NCBI GenBank assembly: GCA_023442775.1
Contig: JAEZXH010000018.1
Span: forward strand, 366,156-430,155
Reading direction: 5' to 3'
DNA: 64,000 nt
Origin: Bacillota bacterium
GTDB lineage: Bacteria > Bacillota > Clostridia > Tissierellales > Peptoniphilaceae
Below are positions 43,115 to 53,458 of this stretch, one piece after another. The notes below the pieces were generated by a model. That model did no database searches, was not told the origin of the DNA, and was given only the letters and a program-made list of their open reading frames with translations. A program made the position numbers and the translations under genes. Every line of letters starts with the position of its first letter. Position 1 is the stretch's first letter.

Positions 43115-44229
43115 TCGAGGAAATCCTTCAGTTTCTTGCTGCGGCTCGGGTGACGGAGTTTGCGAAGCGCCTTCGCCTCAATCTGACGAATCCGCTCTCT
43201 TGTCACCTCAAATTCCTTCCCCACTTCCTCCAGCGTGCGCGCGCGGCCATCTTCGAGGCCAAAGCGGAGGGTGAGAACCTTCTTTTCCCGTTCCGACAGG
43301 GTCGTGAGTACTTCGTCGAGCTGTTCCTTCAAGAGGGTGAAGGTGGCTGCATCCGCAGGAGAGAGGACGTCGTCATCGGGAATGAAGTCCCCGAGGTGGG
43401 AATCCTCTTCTTCCCCAATGGGAGTTTCGAGGCTCACGGGTTCCTGGGCAATCTTTTGGATTTCCCGAACCTTCTCCACGTCCATGTTCATCTCTTTCGC
43501 AATCTCCTCGGGGCTTGGGTCTCTGCCCAAATCCTGAACGAGTTGACGCTGGACGCGAACGAGCTTGTTGATGGTCTCCACCATGTGCACGGGGATGCGA
43601 ATCGTCCGGGCTTGGTCCGCAATGGCGCGGGTAATGGCCTGGCGAATCCACCAAGTCGCATAGGTACTAAACTTAAAGCCCTTGGTGTAGTCGAATTTTT
43701 CCACGGCTTTCATGAGGCCGAGGTTTCCCTCTTGGATGAGGTCGAGGAAGTTCATCCCGCGGCCGACATAGCGTTTTGCAATACTCACCACAAGGCGGAG
43801 ATTTGCCTCGGCGAGTTCCTTTTTCGCCTCTTCGTCTCCCTCTTCCATGCGCTTGGCAAGGACCACTTCCTCGTCGCCAGTGAGGAGGGGAATTTTCCCG
43901 ATTTCTTTGAGGTACATGCGGACGGGATCGTCGACGCCAATTCCCTTGGGAACCGACAAATCCTCTGCTCTCGCCTCGTGTTGAGGCGCTTTCCCTTCAT
44001 CGTCCTCTTCGTCTTCGTGCTCTTCGCGAAGAATCTTCACCCCTTGTTCTTGAAACTCCTGGTAGAGGGCGTCAATTTCCTCGGTCTCCATGGGGATTTC
44101 ATCGAGGGCGTCCATAATCTGCTCATAGGTGAGCGTCCCGGACTTCTTCCCCGTCTCCATGAGCGACGCGACAATCTCCTCGCGCATGGAGGCCACATCT
44201 TTTTCTGGCACGACTTTTTTCTTCCCCAT
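43111..44229 (-). CDS. rpoD: primary sigma factor RpoD/SigA
   Basis: A 372-residue housekeeping sigma-70 factor. A short region 1.1 and an acidic stretch ([13 protein letters not shown]) precede region 1.2-2 ([77 protein letters not shown]) and the region 4 helix-turn-helix ([33 protein letters not shown]). The ATG at 44227-44229 has AAGGAG eight bases upstream; a GTG three codons earlier overlaps the dnaG stop. It lies in the macromolecular synthesis operon with dnaG. Confidence 0.98.
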   Translation of the reverse strand: MGKKKVVPEKDVASMREEIVASLMETGKKSGTLTYEQIMDALDEIPMETEEIDALYQEFQEQGVKILREEHEDEEDDEGKAPQHEARAEDLSVPKGIGVDDPVRMYLKEIGKIPLLTGDEEVVLAKRMEEGDEEAKKELAEANLRLVVSIAKRYVGRGMNFLDLIQEGNLGLMKAVEKFDYTKGFKFSTYATWWIRQAITRAIADQARTIRIPVHMVETINKLVRVQRQLVQDLGRDPSPEEIAKEMNMDVEKVREIQKIAQEPVSLETPIGEEEDSHLGDFIPDDDVLSPADAATFTLLKEQLDEVLTTLSEREKKVLTLRFGLEDGRARTLEEVGKEFEVTRERIRQIEAKALRKLRHPSRSKKLKDFLE

Positions 44230-44234
44230 ATCCC

Positions 44235-46016
44235 TCACTCCTTCTGATGTCTCTTCACGTCTTCGATCTTTGCATTGAGCTCTTGCAATGACTTCATGGC
44301 CTCGGCACTCAGTTTTCCCTCTTCAAGCTCTCTCATGAGCGCCCGGCGGCGAGAGAGTAGGCGGTACTCCTCCACCCTTCTAAAAAGTTCACGAATTTTT
44401 TGCCGACTCGCAGTCTGGTCCACTGGGGCGGAGAGAATTGCCTCCACGTCGTGATAGGTCAAGCGCCCCTCATCGACGAAATTCTTGAGATAGAATTCCC
44501 TCGCCACCCCCGTCTCCCACGGGGACTCTTCCATTGCAACAAAGACCTGGTAGTATGCTTTATTTACCCAAAACTCTTCCTGACAACACGTTTTTATGAA
44601 AAGATAATCTTCACGATTTTCCATGGCGTAGCGCAAGAGCTGTCTCTGGGCCCCAATCACCCCCTCTTCGAGGCTATTTGTATGGACGGTTCTTCGCTCG
44701 GGAGGAGGGGTATTTACTTTTCTCGTCTTCCGGCTCAGTTGGGCCACTTCCTCGGCGATGGCCTGTCGCTTAACCTTGTAGGTGTCCGCCACCTTATCCA
44801 TATAGACTTCCCGCTCAATCTCACTCTCGATGCGCGAGAGGATTTTCGTCACTTCTTTTAGAAACGAGGTCTTGCCCTCCACGGTCTCTAGGGTAAAGTG
44901 GTTCCTCGCCCGAAGGATGCGATAGTCAATGGCACCAATGGCTTTTTTGACCTCGTTCTCAAAGGCGAGCATCCCAAATTCCCGCACGTACTCATCGGGG
45001 TCTCGTCCGTCGGGAAGGGCCATAATCCGAGGGGCATGACCTTGGGAGAGGAGGACGTCAATGGCCCTCTCCGTGGCCCGTTGCCCCGCTTCGTCTCCAT
45101 CGTAACAAATGATGATCTCCTTGCCATAGCGGTGAAGGAGCTGGGCCTGTTGGGGAGTCAGTGCCGTCCCAAGACTTGCCACGGCATAGGGAATCTCCCC
45201 TTGTGAAAGACCGATGACGTCCATGTATCCCTCGACGAGAAGAATCTTTTCCCGAGAAGACTCCTTGACGAGGGTGTGGAGTCCATAGAGGTGCTCGCCT
45301 TTGTGAAAGATTGGAGTGTCTCTGGAATTTAAGTACTTCGGCTGGGCATCTTTTTCCAGGACGCGTCCTCCAAATCCTAGGACGCGTCCCTTTCGATCGA
45401 GGATGGGAAACATGAGGCGATGGCGAAAGCGGTCAAAGAGATGGCCATCTCGTTCCGACTTTGAGGAGAGGTTGAGAAGAAGGAGTTCCTCCTCCGTCAC
45501 TCCCTGTTTCAGAAGAAAATCCGTCAACGCCCTCCCCTTCGCCGGGGCATAGCCGAGACCAAATCGCATGATGACTTCGCGGGACAGCCCCCGCTCATTC
45601 ACGTAGTGAAAGGCGGTGGGGGCGTGGGCCAACTCCTCGAGGAAGAACCTGGCGGCCATACGATTGATGGAAAAGAGGCGTTCCCGCTCTTTCTGTCGTT
45701 CTTCTTCCTTTGTGGAGCGCTGACGGGTGGGAATGTTATACCGTTCGGTGAGGCTCTCCACTGCCTCTTTGAAATCGAGCCCCTCCATGGCGCGCAAAAA
45801 AGAGATGGCATCTCCTCCAGCACCACATCCAAAACAGTGGTAAAACCCCTTATCTCCATGGACGTGGAAAGAAGGGGTCTTTTCGTTGTGGAAGGGACAC
45901 AATCCCATATAACTCGAACCAGATTTTTTCAAATCCACATAGCGGGATACCAAGTCTACGAGATCGACGCGGTCTCGAATCTCTTCAAGCAGAGCATCAT
46001 CGATGACGATGGCCAT
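44235..46016 (-). CDS. dnaG: DNA primase DnaG
   Basis: A 593-residue primase. The N-terminal CHC2 zinc ribbon uses Cys40, His43, Cys61 and Cys64; the TOPRIM core has [14 protein letters not shown] (catalytic Glu) and [14 protein letters not shown] (DxD-type); a C-terminal helicase-binding domain follows. It makes RNA primers for replication. It overlaps nothing upstream and lies eight bases after dgt. Confidence 0.97.
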   Translation of the reverse strand: MAIVIDDALLEEIRDRVDLVDLVSRYVDLKKSGSSYMGLCPFHNEKTPSFHVHGDKGFYHCFGCGAGGDAISFLRAMEGLDFKEAVESLTERYNIPTRQRSTKEEERQKERERLFSINRMAARFFLEELAHAPTAFHYVNERGLSREVIMRFGLGYAPAKGRALTDFLLKQGVTEEELLLLNLSSKSERDGHLFDRFRHRLMFPILDRKGRVLGFGGRVLEKDAQPKYLNSRDTPIFHKGEHLYGLHTLVKESSREKILLVEGYMDVIGLSQGEIPYAVASLGTALTPQQAQLLHRYGKEIIICYDGDEAGQRATERAIDVLLSQGHAPRIMALPDGRDPDEYVREFGMLAFENEVKKAIGAIDYRILRARNHFTLETVEGKTSFLKEVTKILSRIESEIEREVYMDKVADTYKVKRQAIAEEVAQLSRKTRKVNTPPPERRTVHTNSLEEGVIGAQRQLLRYAMENREDYLFIKTCCQEEFWVNKAYYQVFVAMEESPWETGVAREFYLKNFVDEGRLTYHDVEAILSAPVDQTASRQKIRELFRRVEEYRLLSRRRALMRELEEGKLSAEAMKSLQELNAKIEDVKRHQKE

Positions 46017-46024
46017 AGGACCTC

Positions 46025-47032
46025 CTATCCTTGCCAGTGTTTGGGAACGGCAATCTCCTTCCAGCGCTCCAGTGCAAATCGATCGCTCATCCCTGCAATG
46101 TAATCACAGATGCGATCCTCCATGGTCTCCTCGCGTTCCTTGTAGAGGAGACGGTGTTCTTCGGGGAGACGACTTTCGTCGGCGGCATAGTAACAGAAGA
46201 GGTCCTCGATGACACGGGCGACCTTCTCGTCTTCACTCTTCGCCTGGGAGTTGGCGTAGACGTTTTGAAACATAAAACGCCGAAGCTCCATGGTCATTTC
46301 GTAGGTCGAGTCCTCCATAAAGACTCCTTCTTCGGGGTGAAACATCATGGCGCGAATCATCCGGTCAATGCGCTCCCCATGGGTGGACCCAAGACAACTG
46401 AGGAGCTCCTCAGGGATCGAGGAGGCTGACAAAATTCCAGCCCGCATCGCATCGTCGATGTCGTGATTGATGTAGGCGATGCGGTCTGCGAATTTGATGA
46501 TCTGCCCCTCGGGGGTATTCGCCTTATGAGAGCCCGTGTGATTGACGATTCCGTCCCGGACCTCCTCGGTGAGATTGAGGCCCTGACGCTCCCCATGTTT
46601 TTCGAGGAAATCCACCACCCGAAGACTCTGCTCGTAATGGCGAAACCCTCCGGGGTGAAGGCGATTGAGGACGTACTCCCCCGTATGTCCAAAGGGAGTA
46701 TGTCCCAGGTCATGACCCAGGGCAATGGCCTCCACAAGGTCCTCGTTGAGGCCGAGGCCACGGGCAATGGTGCGCCCAATCTGTGCCACCTCAAGGGTGT
46801 GTGTGAGACGGGTGCGGTAGTGATCCCCCTCGGGAGAGATGAAGACCTGGGTCTTGTGCTTTAAGCGACGAAAGCTCTTCGAGTGCAAAATGCGGTCTCG
46901 GTCCCGTTGGAAACAGGTGCGAAGGCTGTCTTCTTCCTCAGGGAATCGACGGCCAAGACTGTTCCTTGCCTTGGTGGCGTTTGGGTCGAGAACGCGCAGT
47001 TCCAATTCCTCTTGATCGTGACGCGTTCTCAA
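46025..47032 (-). CDS. dgt: deoxyguanosinetriphosphate triphosphohydrolase-like protein
   Basis: A 335-residue HD-domain dNTPase. FRRLKHKTQVF precedes the HD signature TRLTHTLEVAQIGRTIARGL and GHDLGHTPFGHTGE; ITPEGQIIKFADRIAYINHDIDDA carries the last metal aspartate. It hydrolyses dNTPs to deoxynucleosides and triphosphate; the exact substrate is uncertain for this shorter class. A TTG overlapping the upstream stop is the most likely start. The dgt-dnaG-rpoD order is common in Clostridia. Confidence 0.9.
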   Translation of the reverse strand: MRTRHDQEELELRVLDPNATKARNSLGRRFPEEEDSLRTCFQRDRDRILHSKSFRRLKHKTQVFISPEGDHYRTRLTHTLEVAQIGRTIARGLGLNEDLVEAIALGHDLGHTPFGHTGEYVLNRLHPGGFRHYEQSLRVVDFLEKHGERQGLNLTEEVRDGIVNHTGSHKANTPEGQIIKFADRIAYINHDIDDAMRAGILSASSIPEELLSCLGSTHGERIDRMIRAMMFHPEEGVFMEDSTYEMTMELRRFMFQNVYANSQAKSEDEKVARVIEDLFCYYAADESRLPEEHRLLYKEREETMEDRICDYIAGMSDRFALERWKEIAVPKHWQG

Positions 47033-47844
47033 CGCCCCTGCCCTTTCATGTACTCGAGGATGATTTCTGCGGTCTCTTCGATGGCGCGGTTGGAAACGTC
47101 GATGACGGGGCAGCCAATCTCCTCCATGATCTTGCGAGAATAGGCAATCTCCTCTTCGATGCGCTCAGGATTCGCGTACTTGACGGTGCTGTTGAGCCCT
47201 AAGCTTCTGAGCCGCTCTTCACGAATGGTGTAGAGCTTTTGCGGGCTCGCAATCAGTCCGATGACCCGCTTTGGATCGACGCGATAGATTTCCTTCGGGA
47301 CGGGAACTTCCGGCACCAGAGGGAGATTCGCCACCTTGTAATTCTTGTTCGCCAAGTACATGGAGAGGGGTGTCTTCGAGGTGCGACTAATCCCCAAGAG
47401 TGCGATGTCTGCCTTCAAGAGACCACGGGGGTCCTTTCCGTCGTCGTACTTGACGGCGAACTCGATGGCCTCTACCTTCTTGAAGTAGTTCTCGTCGAGG
47501 CGACGGATGAGACCGGGCTCACGAAGTGGCGGATACCCGAGGACTGCTTCCATGGCCTCCATGGGCCGTCCCATGATGTCGACGATTTCAATCTCGAGCT
47601 CTGCGGCGCGGGAGACGATAAACTCCCGGGTGCCCTGCTCCACGTTGGTGTAGAACACCAAGGCCTTCTCTTGCTTTGCAGCATCTTCTAACACCGGCTC
47701 AATCTGAGAAATGCTGTTGTGGTATGGAAAGCGACGAATTTCGTAATTCTCGCTCTCAAACTGGCGAACACTTGCCTTCGCGATGAGCTCTCCCGTCTCC
47801 CCAATGGAATCGGAGATGACGTAAATCATGAGTTTGTGATCCAT
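47029..47844 (-). CDS. pyruvate,phosphate dikinase / PEP synthase regulatory protein (DUF299)
   Basis: A 271-residue bifunctional kinase-pyrophosphorylase of the DUF299 family. ISDSIGETGELIAKASVRQF opens the protein and LLGISRTSKTPLSMYLANKNYKVANLPL holds the nucleotide loop; GLIASPQKLYTIREERLRSLG follows. The family switches pyruvate,phosphate dikinase or PEP synthase on and off by threonine phosphorylation. It overlaps the CcpN-like gene, as yqfL follows yqzB/ccpN in Bacillus. No dikinase gene is in the window, so which target it controls is open. Confidence 0.93.
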   Translation of the reverse strand: MDHKLMIYVISDSIGETGELIAKASVRQFESENYEIRRFPYHNSISQIEPVLEDAAKQEKALVFYTNVEQGTREFIVSRAAELEIEIVDIMGRPMEAMEAVLGYPPLREPGLIRRLDENYFKKVEAIEFAVKYDDGKDPRGLLKADIALLGISRTSKTPLSMYLANKNYKVANLPLVPEVPVPKEIYRVDPKRVIGLIASPQKLYTIREERLRSLGLNSTVKYANPERIEEEIAYSRKIMEEIGCPVIDVSNRAIEETAEIILEYMKGQGR

Positions 47845-48473
47845 TACGCCTCTTCCTCCTTCTCTAAGAGTTCCGCAAGAAGTCGCGTCACGTTGGTCTT
47901 GGAGATTCTCCCAAGAACCTTCAAGCCTCTATCTTCCTCTTCCACCACGGGTAGGGCATCGATGTTGTGCTCAGAGAGGAGTTTGACCGCCTCGTAAAAG
48001 GGAGCGTCGGGATGAATGGTCACGAGGTTGGGCATCCTCGTCATGACCACACCAATGGGGGTGGATTCGAGATTCATCCCTCCGAGGGCGCAGCGCAAAA
48101 GGTCTTTTCGAGAGACGAGGCCACTCAAAAATCCGTCGTGGGTGATGAAGATGGTGCCCACGTCTTCGAGGAAGATTTCCACGGTTGCCTCGTAGATGGA
48201 ACTGGTCTCTTCAAGGATGACGGGGACGCTCATTCGCTCTCCCACGCTCCACTTGGAAAATTCTTTCTCCAATCCCCCATAGGGCTTTCTCCCCGCGTAG
48301 AAGTATCCCACCTTGGGACGAGCGCCGAGAATGCCCGTCATGGTGAGAATCGTCAAATCTGGGCGAATGGTGGCTCGGGCGAGGCCCAATTGATTGGCGA
48401 TGTCTTCGGCAGTGATGGGTGTCGTCTCTTTGACGATATCAATAATCTGCTGTTGTCGTGGTGTCCATTCCAT
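47844..48473 (-). CDS. CcpN-like transcriptional regulator (HTH plus two CBS domains)
   Basis: A 209-residue regulator. The N-terminal winged helix (RQQQIIDIVKETTPITAEDIANQLGLARATIRPDLTILTMTGIL) is followed by two CBS domains (about 80-135 and 145-200, the latter with IHPDAPFYEAVKLLSEHNIDALPVVE). In Bacillus subtilis CcpN represses gluconeogenic genes and senses nucleotides through the CBS pair. The overlapping stop and start with the DUF299 gene (TAATG) support joint control of PEP/pyruvate metabolism. Confidence 0.92.
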   Translation of the reverse strand: MEWTPRQQQIIDIVKETTPITAEDIANQLGLARATIRPDLTILTMTGILGARPKVGYFYAGRKPYGGLEKEFSKWSVGERMSVPVILEETSSIYEATVEIFLEDVGTIFITHDGFLSGLVSRKDLLRCALGGMNLESTPIGVVMTRMPNLVTIHPDAPFYEAVKLLSEHNIDALPVVEEEDRGLKVLGRISKTNVTRLLAELLEKEEEA

Positions 48474-48477
48474 GGAA

Positions 48478-50556
48478 TCACTCTCCCGTGACGATCTTTG
48501 TCACGTCAATGAGGCGCTGGGCGTCCTCGTCAATGCCCCGCAAAAGTGCCAAGCGATTCTCCCGAATCTCAGGGTCTTCGACGAGAATCATCACTGCGTC
48601 GAAGAAACTGTGAATCGGCTCTTGCAAGGTCTCGAGTAGTCCAAAGGCCCGCTTGTTTTCACGGCGGCACAGGGCTTCGTCGAGTTCTTCCCAAATCCCC
48701 TCGTAGGCGGCGTGAAGAGCGCGCTCTTCCTCGTCTGTTGCGAGGGAGACGTCATAGGCACCAGCGCTCTCTGCCTTCAGGCTCAGGTTGTGAAGACGGG
48801 TGAATGCCTCGATGAAGCGACGGCGGTCCTGTCCCTCAAAGAATGCCTTACTCGCCTCGGCGCGACGGAAAACGCGCAAGATTTCCGAGGACCCTGCGGC
48901 GAGAACCGCGTCCACGAGGTCGTAGGAGACTCCTTCATCCATGAGGATGCGGCGGAGGCGTCCTTCAAAGAACTGGAGAATCTGTTCTTTGACTTCGTTG
49001 TAGTGGAAGGCGAGGCCTTGACGGCTCACGTAAATGTAGAGGGCGTGGTCGATGAGCTTGCTCATATCCAGATCCCAGTTGTTTGCGCGAATGATGTGAA
49101 TCATCCCAATGGCGAAACGGCGCAGACCAAAGGGGTCTTGGCTTCCCGTGGGGACGAGGCCCACGGCAAAGAGGCCGACGATGGTGTCGAGTTTCTCCGC
49201 CAATGCGAGAATACTTCCCGTCGTCGATTCTGGGAGGACGTCCCCTGCAAAGCGAGGCAAGTATTGTTCCCGAATCGCCTGAGCCACAATGGGCAATTCC
49301 CCATTTTCTTGGGCATAGACTTCCCCCATGCGCCCTTGGAGCTCGGGGAACTCGGAAACCATGTGGGTGGTCAAGTCTGCCTTCGCAAGATGAGCGGCGC
49401 GGACGACGGCTTGGGTGGTCTCCTCAGCGACGTCGAGCTCTTCCCCAATCTTGACGACCAATTCTTCCAAACGCTTCTTCTTATCGAGAATGGTGCCAAG
49501 TTGATCTTGAAAGACGATTCCCGAGAGGTCGTCGACCCGATCTTCCAAGGTTTTCTGTAAGTCTTCCTTGTAGAAGAACTTCGCATCTTCAAGACGCGCC
49601 CCTAAGACCTTTTCGTTGCCTGCTGCCACCACTTCCTGGTAGGCATCGGTTCCGTTTCGGATGGTGATAAAGTAGGGGAGCAGGCCCTTTTCCTTGCGGA
49701 CGGGAATGTAGCGCAAGTGCTCACGCATCGGGGTGGTAATCACGTCCTCAGGGAGAGCGAGGTACTCTTCCTTCACCTCTCCGACGATGGCCGTCGGGTA
49801 TTCGACGATGTATGTGAGCTCTTCCAAGAGATCCGGGTCGTCGGCAATCTCGCCCCCGAGCTCCTTGGCACGACGCTTTGCCTCGAACAGGATTCTCTCT
49901 TGGCGCTTCTCTTGGTCCACGATGACATAGTTCTCTTCGAGGAGCTTTTCGTAGTCGTCAATGGAGGAGATCTCAATGTCACTGCTGCCGAGGAAGCGGT
50001 GCCCACGGGTGGAGTGACCCACGGGAATCTCCTCTAAATCAAAGGGAAGAACCTCGTTGTTGTAGAGAGAGACAATCCAGCGAATGGGACGAGCAAAGCG
50101 GATATTCTTCCCACCCCAACGCATATTCTTCGGGAAGTGAATGGAGCGAATGAGGCCGGGAACAAGCTCCTTTAAGATGTCTCTCGTGTTCGTCCCCTTT
50201 TCAAAAATGCGGGCGAAGACGTAACGGGTGCCCTTGACCTCCTGAATCTCTAAATCCCCTTCTTCCACCCCTTGGGAGCGCATGAATCCGAGGAGGGGCT
50301 TCGTGGGAGCGCCCTCGGAAAAACTGATGGCTTCACTCGGTCCCTTGACGAGGTTCTCCCGGTCGGGCTGCTCCTCATCGAGACCGCGCAACAAGATGGC
50401 CAATCGACGAGGGGTGGCGTAAGCCTTGATCTCCTCGACTCCAATATTTTCTTCCTGAAGGCTCTTTTCGAAGGCTTCTTTGAGTTGACGAAGTGCCGGT
50501 TCTACAGAGTGAGCTGGCAACTCTTCGACGCCGATTTCTAATAAGTATTGTGCCAC
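48478..50556 (-). CDS. glyS: glycyl-tRNA synthetase beta subunit
   Basis: A 692-residue beta subunit of the heterotetrameric bacterial GlyRS, which binds tRNA-Gly. It starts MAQYLLEIGVEELPAHSVEPALRQL, has FPKNMRWGGKNIRFARPIRWIVSLYNNEVLPF near residue 135-165, GLLPYFITIRNG and the HD-like DPFGLRRFAIGMIHII region, and a C-terminal DALR anticodon-binding domain. Length is normal. It follows glyQ by ten bases. Confidence 0.97.
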   Translation of the reverse strand: MAQYLLEIGVEELPAHSVEPALRQLKEAFEKSLQEENIGVEEIKAYATPRRLAILLRGLDEEQPDRENLVKGPSEAISFSEGAPTKPLLGFMRSQGVEEGDLEIQEVKGTRYVFARIFEKGTNTRDILKELVPGLIRSIHFPKNMRWGGKNIRFARPIRWIVSLYNNEVLPFDLEEIPVGHSTRGHRFLGSSDIEISSIDDYEKLLEENYVIVDQEKRQERILFEAKRRAKELGGEIADDPDLLEELTYIVEYPTAIVGEVKEEYLALPEDVITTPMREHLRYIPVRKEKGLLPYFITIRNGTDAYQEVVAAGNEKVLGARLEDAKFFYKEDLQKTLEDRVDDLSGIVFQDQLGTILDKKKRLEELVVKIGEELDVAEETTQAVVRAAHLAKADLTTHMVSEFPELQGRMGEVYAQENGELPIVAQAIREQYLPRFAGDVLPESTTGSILALAEKLDTIVGLFAVGLVPTGSQDPFGLRRFAIGMIHIIRANNWDLDMSKLIDHALYIYVSRQGLAFHYNEVKEQILQFFEGRLRRILMDEGVSYDLVDAVLAAGSSEILRVFRRAEASKAFFEGQDRRRFIEAFTRLHNLSLKAESAGAYDVSLATDEEERALHAAYEGIWEELDEALCRRENKRAFGLLETLQEPIHSFFDAVMILVEDPEIRENRLALLRGIDEDAQRLIDVTKIVTGE

Positions 50557-50566
50557 GCTAACCTCC

Positions 50567-51436
50567 TCACTTCACACAGAGGGGAAATCCCAAAGCTTCA
50601 CGATGTTCGACATGTTTTGCGGCGACGAGGCGCGCAAGATTTCTCACCCGGGCAATGTAGGATGCCCGTTGCGACACGGAGATGGCCCCCCTAGCGTCTA
50701 AGACATTGAAGGTGTGGGAGCACTTGAGGACGTAGTCATAGGCGGGCAATACCAGCCCTTTCTCGATGACTCTCTGTGCCTCTTTTTCGTAGGTAGAGAA
50801 GAGTCCCATGAGCATGGGGACGTCCGCTTCTTCAAAGGAGTAGACCGAGTGCTCGTACTCTGCGCCCTTGAAGATATCTCCATAGGTGATGTGGTCATTC
50901 CAGGTGATGTCGTAGACATTGTCCACGTCTTGAAGGTACATGGCAATACGCTCGAGACCATAGGTCAGCTCCGCACTCTCCAAGTCGCAGTTGATGCTGC
51001 CCACTTGTTGGAAATAGGTAAACTGGGTGATTTCCATCCCATCGAGCCACACTTCCCAGCCCAGGCCCCAGGCTCCAAGTGTGGGGGCTTCCCAGTTGTC
51101 CTCGACGAAACGAATGTCGTGTTTTTCCACATCGATGCCGATGGCCACGAGGCTTTGAAGGTAGAGTTCTTGAACATTTTCCGGCGAGGGCTTCAAGATG
51201 ACTTGCAATTGGTGGTGCTGATAGAGGCGGTTCGGATTCTCCCCGTAGCGCGCGTCTGCAGGGCGACGCGAGGGCTCGACGTACACCGTCTTCCAGGGCT
51301 CTGGCCCAAGCGCACGCAGGAAGGTGTAGGGGTTCATCGTCCCCGCACCCTTTTCCATATCGTAGGGCTCCATGATGATGCAGCCTTGTTCTTTCCAATA
51401 GTTTTGAAGTGTTTGCATCAACTCTTGAAAATGCAT
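50567..51436 (-). CDS. glyQ: glycyl-tRNA synthetase alpha subunit
   Basis: A 289-residue catalytic alpha subunit with class II fold: [64 protein letters not shown] (motif 2 region) and [13 protein letters not shown] (motif 3 region). It forms glycyl-adenylate and charges tRNA-Gly with GlyS. No T-box was found directly upstream; it lies 14 bases after recO inside a long operon. Confidence 0.98.
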   Translation of the reverse strand: MHFQELMQTLQNYWKEQGCIIMEPYDMEKGAGTMNPYTFLRALGPEPWKTVYVEPSRRPADARYGENPNRLYQHHQLQVILKPSPENVQELYLQSLVAIGIDVEKHDIRFVEDNWEAPTLGAWGLGWEVWLDGMEITQFTYFQQVGSINCDLESAELTYGLERIAMYLQDVDNVYDITWNDHITYGDIFKGAEYEHSVYSFEEADVPMLMGLFSTYEKEAQRVIEKGLVLPAYDYVLKCSHTFNVLDARGAISVSQRASYIARVRNLARLVAAKHVEHREALGFPLCVK

Positions 51437-51450
51437 GGTTCCTCCTTACC

Positions 51451-52182
51451 TTAAGGCAATAACGCAAGACTTCGAATGGGCCCGAGATCGAGATGGATGG
51501 AAAGGGTCTTGATCATCCAGCTGAGAACCCTGCGCAGTGTCGTCTTTTCTCTCTCTTCCTTCAACTGATCGAATTTAGTATATAGGAAATCATTCAGCAA
51601 CTCAATATCGTCCCGCGTCGCTTCCTCTGAGGCGCTCCGGCGACAATTCGCGCACACGAGCCCTCCTGCGACGGGGTCGTAGAAAAAGGTCGCCTCTTGG
51701 GCTTTACAGATGACACAATCCTTCACCTGTGGGCGAAATCCGAGAAAACAGGTGAGTTTCACCACCGTGGCCACGGCAATCTCTGCAGCGAGATGGGGCC
51801 TGTCATTCATCGTCTCCAAGGCCTTTTCCAAGACGTCGAAGATCTGCGGGGCGCTCTGGTACTCGTGGAGGCACTTAGAGACCACTTCCGCGAGAAGACT
51901 CCCGTAGATGAGGGCCTGATAGTCCTGGCGAAGGGCCGTGGGCTGGAGCCTCGGCGTCGCGCTGGCGAGGTAATCAAAAGTTCGCCCCGGCCGCAGCCGT
52001 CCTTGAATCTCCGTTAAGACATGGGTGGTGGATACGTAGGGACTGCGGGGAAGGTAGGCTCCCTTCACCGCCACTGGAATCCGTCCATCGCGCCGGGTGA
52101 AGAGGTCGATGACTTTCGAGCTCTCCCCCATGCGCCTCTCCCCGAGGACGATGCCAATAAAGCTTCGATTAGCGGTAGCCAA
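51451..52182 (-). CDS. recO: DNA repair protein RecO
   Basis: A 243-residue RecO. The N-terminal OB fold (FIGIVLGERRMGESSKVIDLFTRRDGRIPVAVKGAYLPRSPY) precedes a helical part and a zinc site CVIC...CANC near residues 152-175. It loads RecA onto SSB-coated DNA in the RecFOR pathway. The most upstream start is a TTG overlapping the 3' end of era; its Shine-Dalgarno is weak, so the exact start is uncertain. Confidence 0.93.
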   Translation of the reverse strand: MATANRSFIGIVLGERRMGESSKVIDLFTRRDGRIPVAVKGAYLPRSPYVSTTHVLTEIQGRLRPGRTFDYLASATPRLQPTALRQDYQALIYGSLLAEVVSKCLHEYQSAPQIFDVLEKALETMNDRPHLAAEIAVATVVKLTCFLGFRPQVKDCVICKAQEATFFYDPVAGGLVCANCRRSASEEATRDDIELLNDFLYTKFDQLKEEREKTTLRRVLSWMIKTLSIHLDLGPIRSLALLP

Positions 52183-53065
52183 AACGTTTCATCGTCTCCT
52201 CTTTTTCCCGCCAGTTCTTCACGACCTTCACCCAAAGTGAGAGGTTGACCCGGCTGCCGAGAAGGGCTTCAATGTCGCGACGGGCGGCACTGCCAATGGC
52301 CTTAAGTCTCGCCCCCTTTTTCCCGATGACGATGGCCTTGTGGCTCTCCCGCTCGACGAAAATCGTCGCCTCGACATCGACGAGGTCCTTATCCTTGCGC
52401 GGTTTCATACTCTCGACGGCAACGGCAATTCCATGGGGAACCTCCTGGGAGAGTTGTTCCAGGGCCTTCTCTCGAATGAGCTCTGCCACGACAAACTTCT
52501 CCGGCTGGTCCGTAACCATGTCTTCAGGGTAGTACATGGGCCCCTCTGGGAGATGGGATTTCAAGGTCTCCATCACTCGGTCCACATTGTCCCCTTCTTG
52601 GGCACTCAAGGGAATGATTTCGTCGAAGAGTCCCAGTTCATCATAGTAGGCGATGAGGGGGAGAATCTCTTCCTTCTGCCGTTGGTCAATCTTATTGATT
52701 CCTAAGATGATGGGCGTCTTCCCCTTCACTTTCTTGAGAGCGGAGAAGATGAGTTCCTCCAAGGGCCCGTGATACTCTGTGGTATCCACGAGGCACAGCA
52801 CAACGTCCACCTCGGCAAGTGTCCCGACGGAGACGTCGTACATGTACTTGCCCAAGGCGTTTTTTGGCTTCTGAATCCCTGGGGTGTCGAGAAAAATCAT
52901 CTGAGAATCTTCATCGGTGGCGATGAGTTGAATCCTGTTGCGGGTGGTCTGGGGCTTATCCGAGGTGATGGTAATCTTCTCACCGAGGACTCGGTTGATG
53001 AGCGTACTCTTTCCCACATTTGGCCGTCCGACCACGGCGATAAAACCAGAACGAAAACCCATCAT
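52169..53065 (-). CDS. era: GTPase Era
   Basis: A 298-residue GTPase for 16S rRNA maturation. GRPNVGKSTLINRVLGEK (about 13-30), DTPGIQKPKNALGKYM and NKIDQRQKEE are the G motifs, and the C-terminal KH domain includes KAIVIGKKGARLKAIGSAARRDIEALLGSRVNLSLWVKV. It starts at tandem ATGs overlapping the cdd stop. The cdd-era-recO order is conserved in Firmicutes. Confidence 0.97.
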   Translation of the reverse strand: MMGFRSGFIAVVGRPNVGKSTLINRVLGEKITITSDKPQTTRNRIQLIATDEDSQMIFLDTPGIQKPKNALGKYMYDVSVGTLAEVDVVLCLVDTTEYHGPLEELIFSALKKVKGKTPIILGINKIDQRQKEEILPLIAYYDELGLFDEIIPLSAQEGDNVDRVMETLKSHLPEGPMYYPEDMVTDQPEKFVVAELIREKALEQLSQEVPHGIAVAVESMKPRKDKDLVDVEATIFVERESHKAIVIGKKGARLKAIGSAARRDIEALLGSRVNLSLWVKVVKNWREKEETMKRFGYR

Positions 53066-53454
53066 TTCACCAAATCTTTCGGTCCAAAGGCATGGGGTAA
53101 CATCTCCTCAAAGGAATAGACCTCAAAACTCGTCGGACTGTCGGCGAGGATAATCTCCGCGTCTTGACCAAACTCCGCGAGGACCTGGCGACAGACGCCG
53201 CAAGGTGCCGTGTGCGGAGCGTCGCCGGTGATGACGATGCGCTTGACCTTCCGTTTCCCGTCGTGAACGGCGCGGAAGATGGCGACGCGCTCGGCGCAAA
53301 TCGTCGGCGTCAAGGACGCATTTTCGATGTTCGCCCCGGTATAGACACTGCCGTCTTCCATCTCGACAGCAGCCCCTACGTGAAATTGGGAGTAGGGGAC
53401 ATAGGCTTTTTCCTTTGCATCAATGGCAAGTTGTATCAATTCTTCACGTGTCAT
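53062..53454 (-). CDS. cdd: cytidine deaminase
   Basis: A 130-residue homotetrameric-type cytidine deaminase. The zinc and proton-shuttle residues are in TICAERVAIF (Cys53, Glu55) and PCGVCRQVLAEF (Cys85, Cys88), the three-cysteine arrangement of the Bacillus enzyme. The ATG (53452-53454, MTREELIQLA) lies four bases after the upstream gene; in-frame codons before it are not family-like. Confidence 0.97.
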   Translation of the reverse strand: MTREELIQLAIDAKEKAYVPYSQFHVGAAVEMEDGSVYTGANIENASLTPTICAERVAIFRAVHDGKRKVKRIVITGDAPHTAPCGVCRQVLAEFGQDAEIILADSPTSFEVYSFEEMLPHAFGPKDLVK

Positions 53455-53458
53455 AACT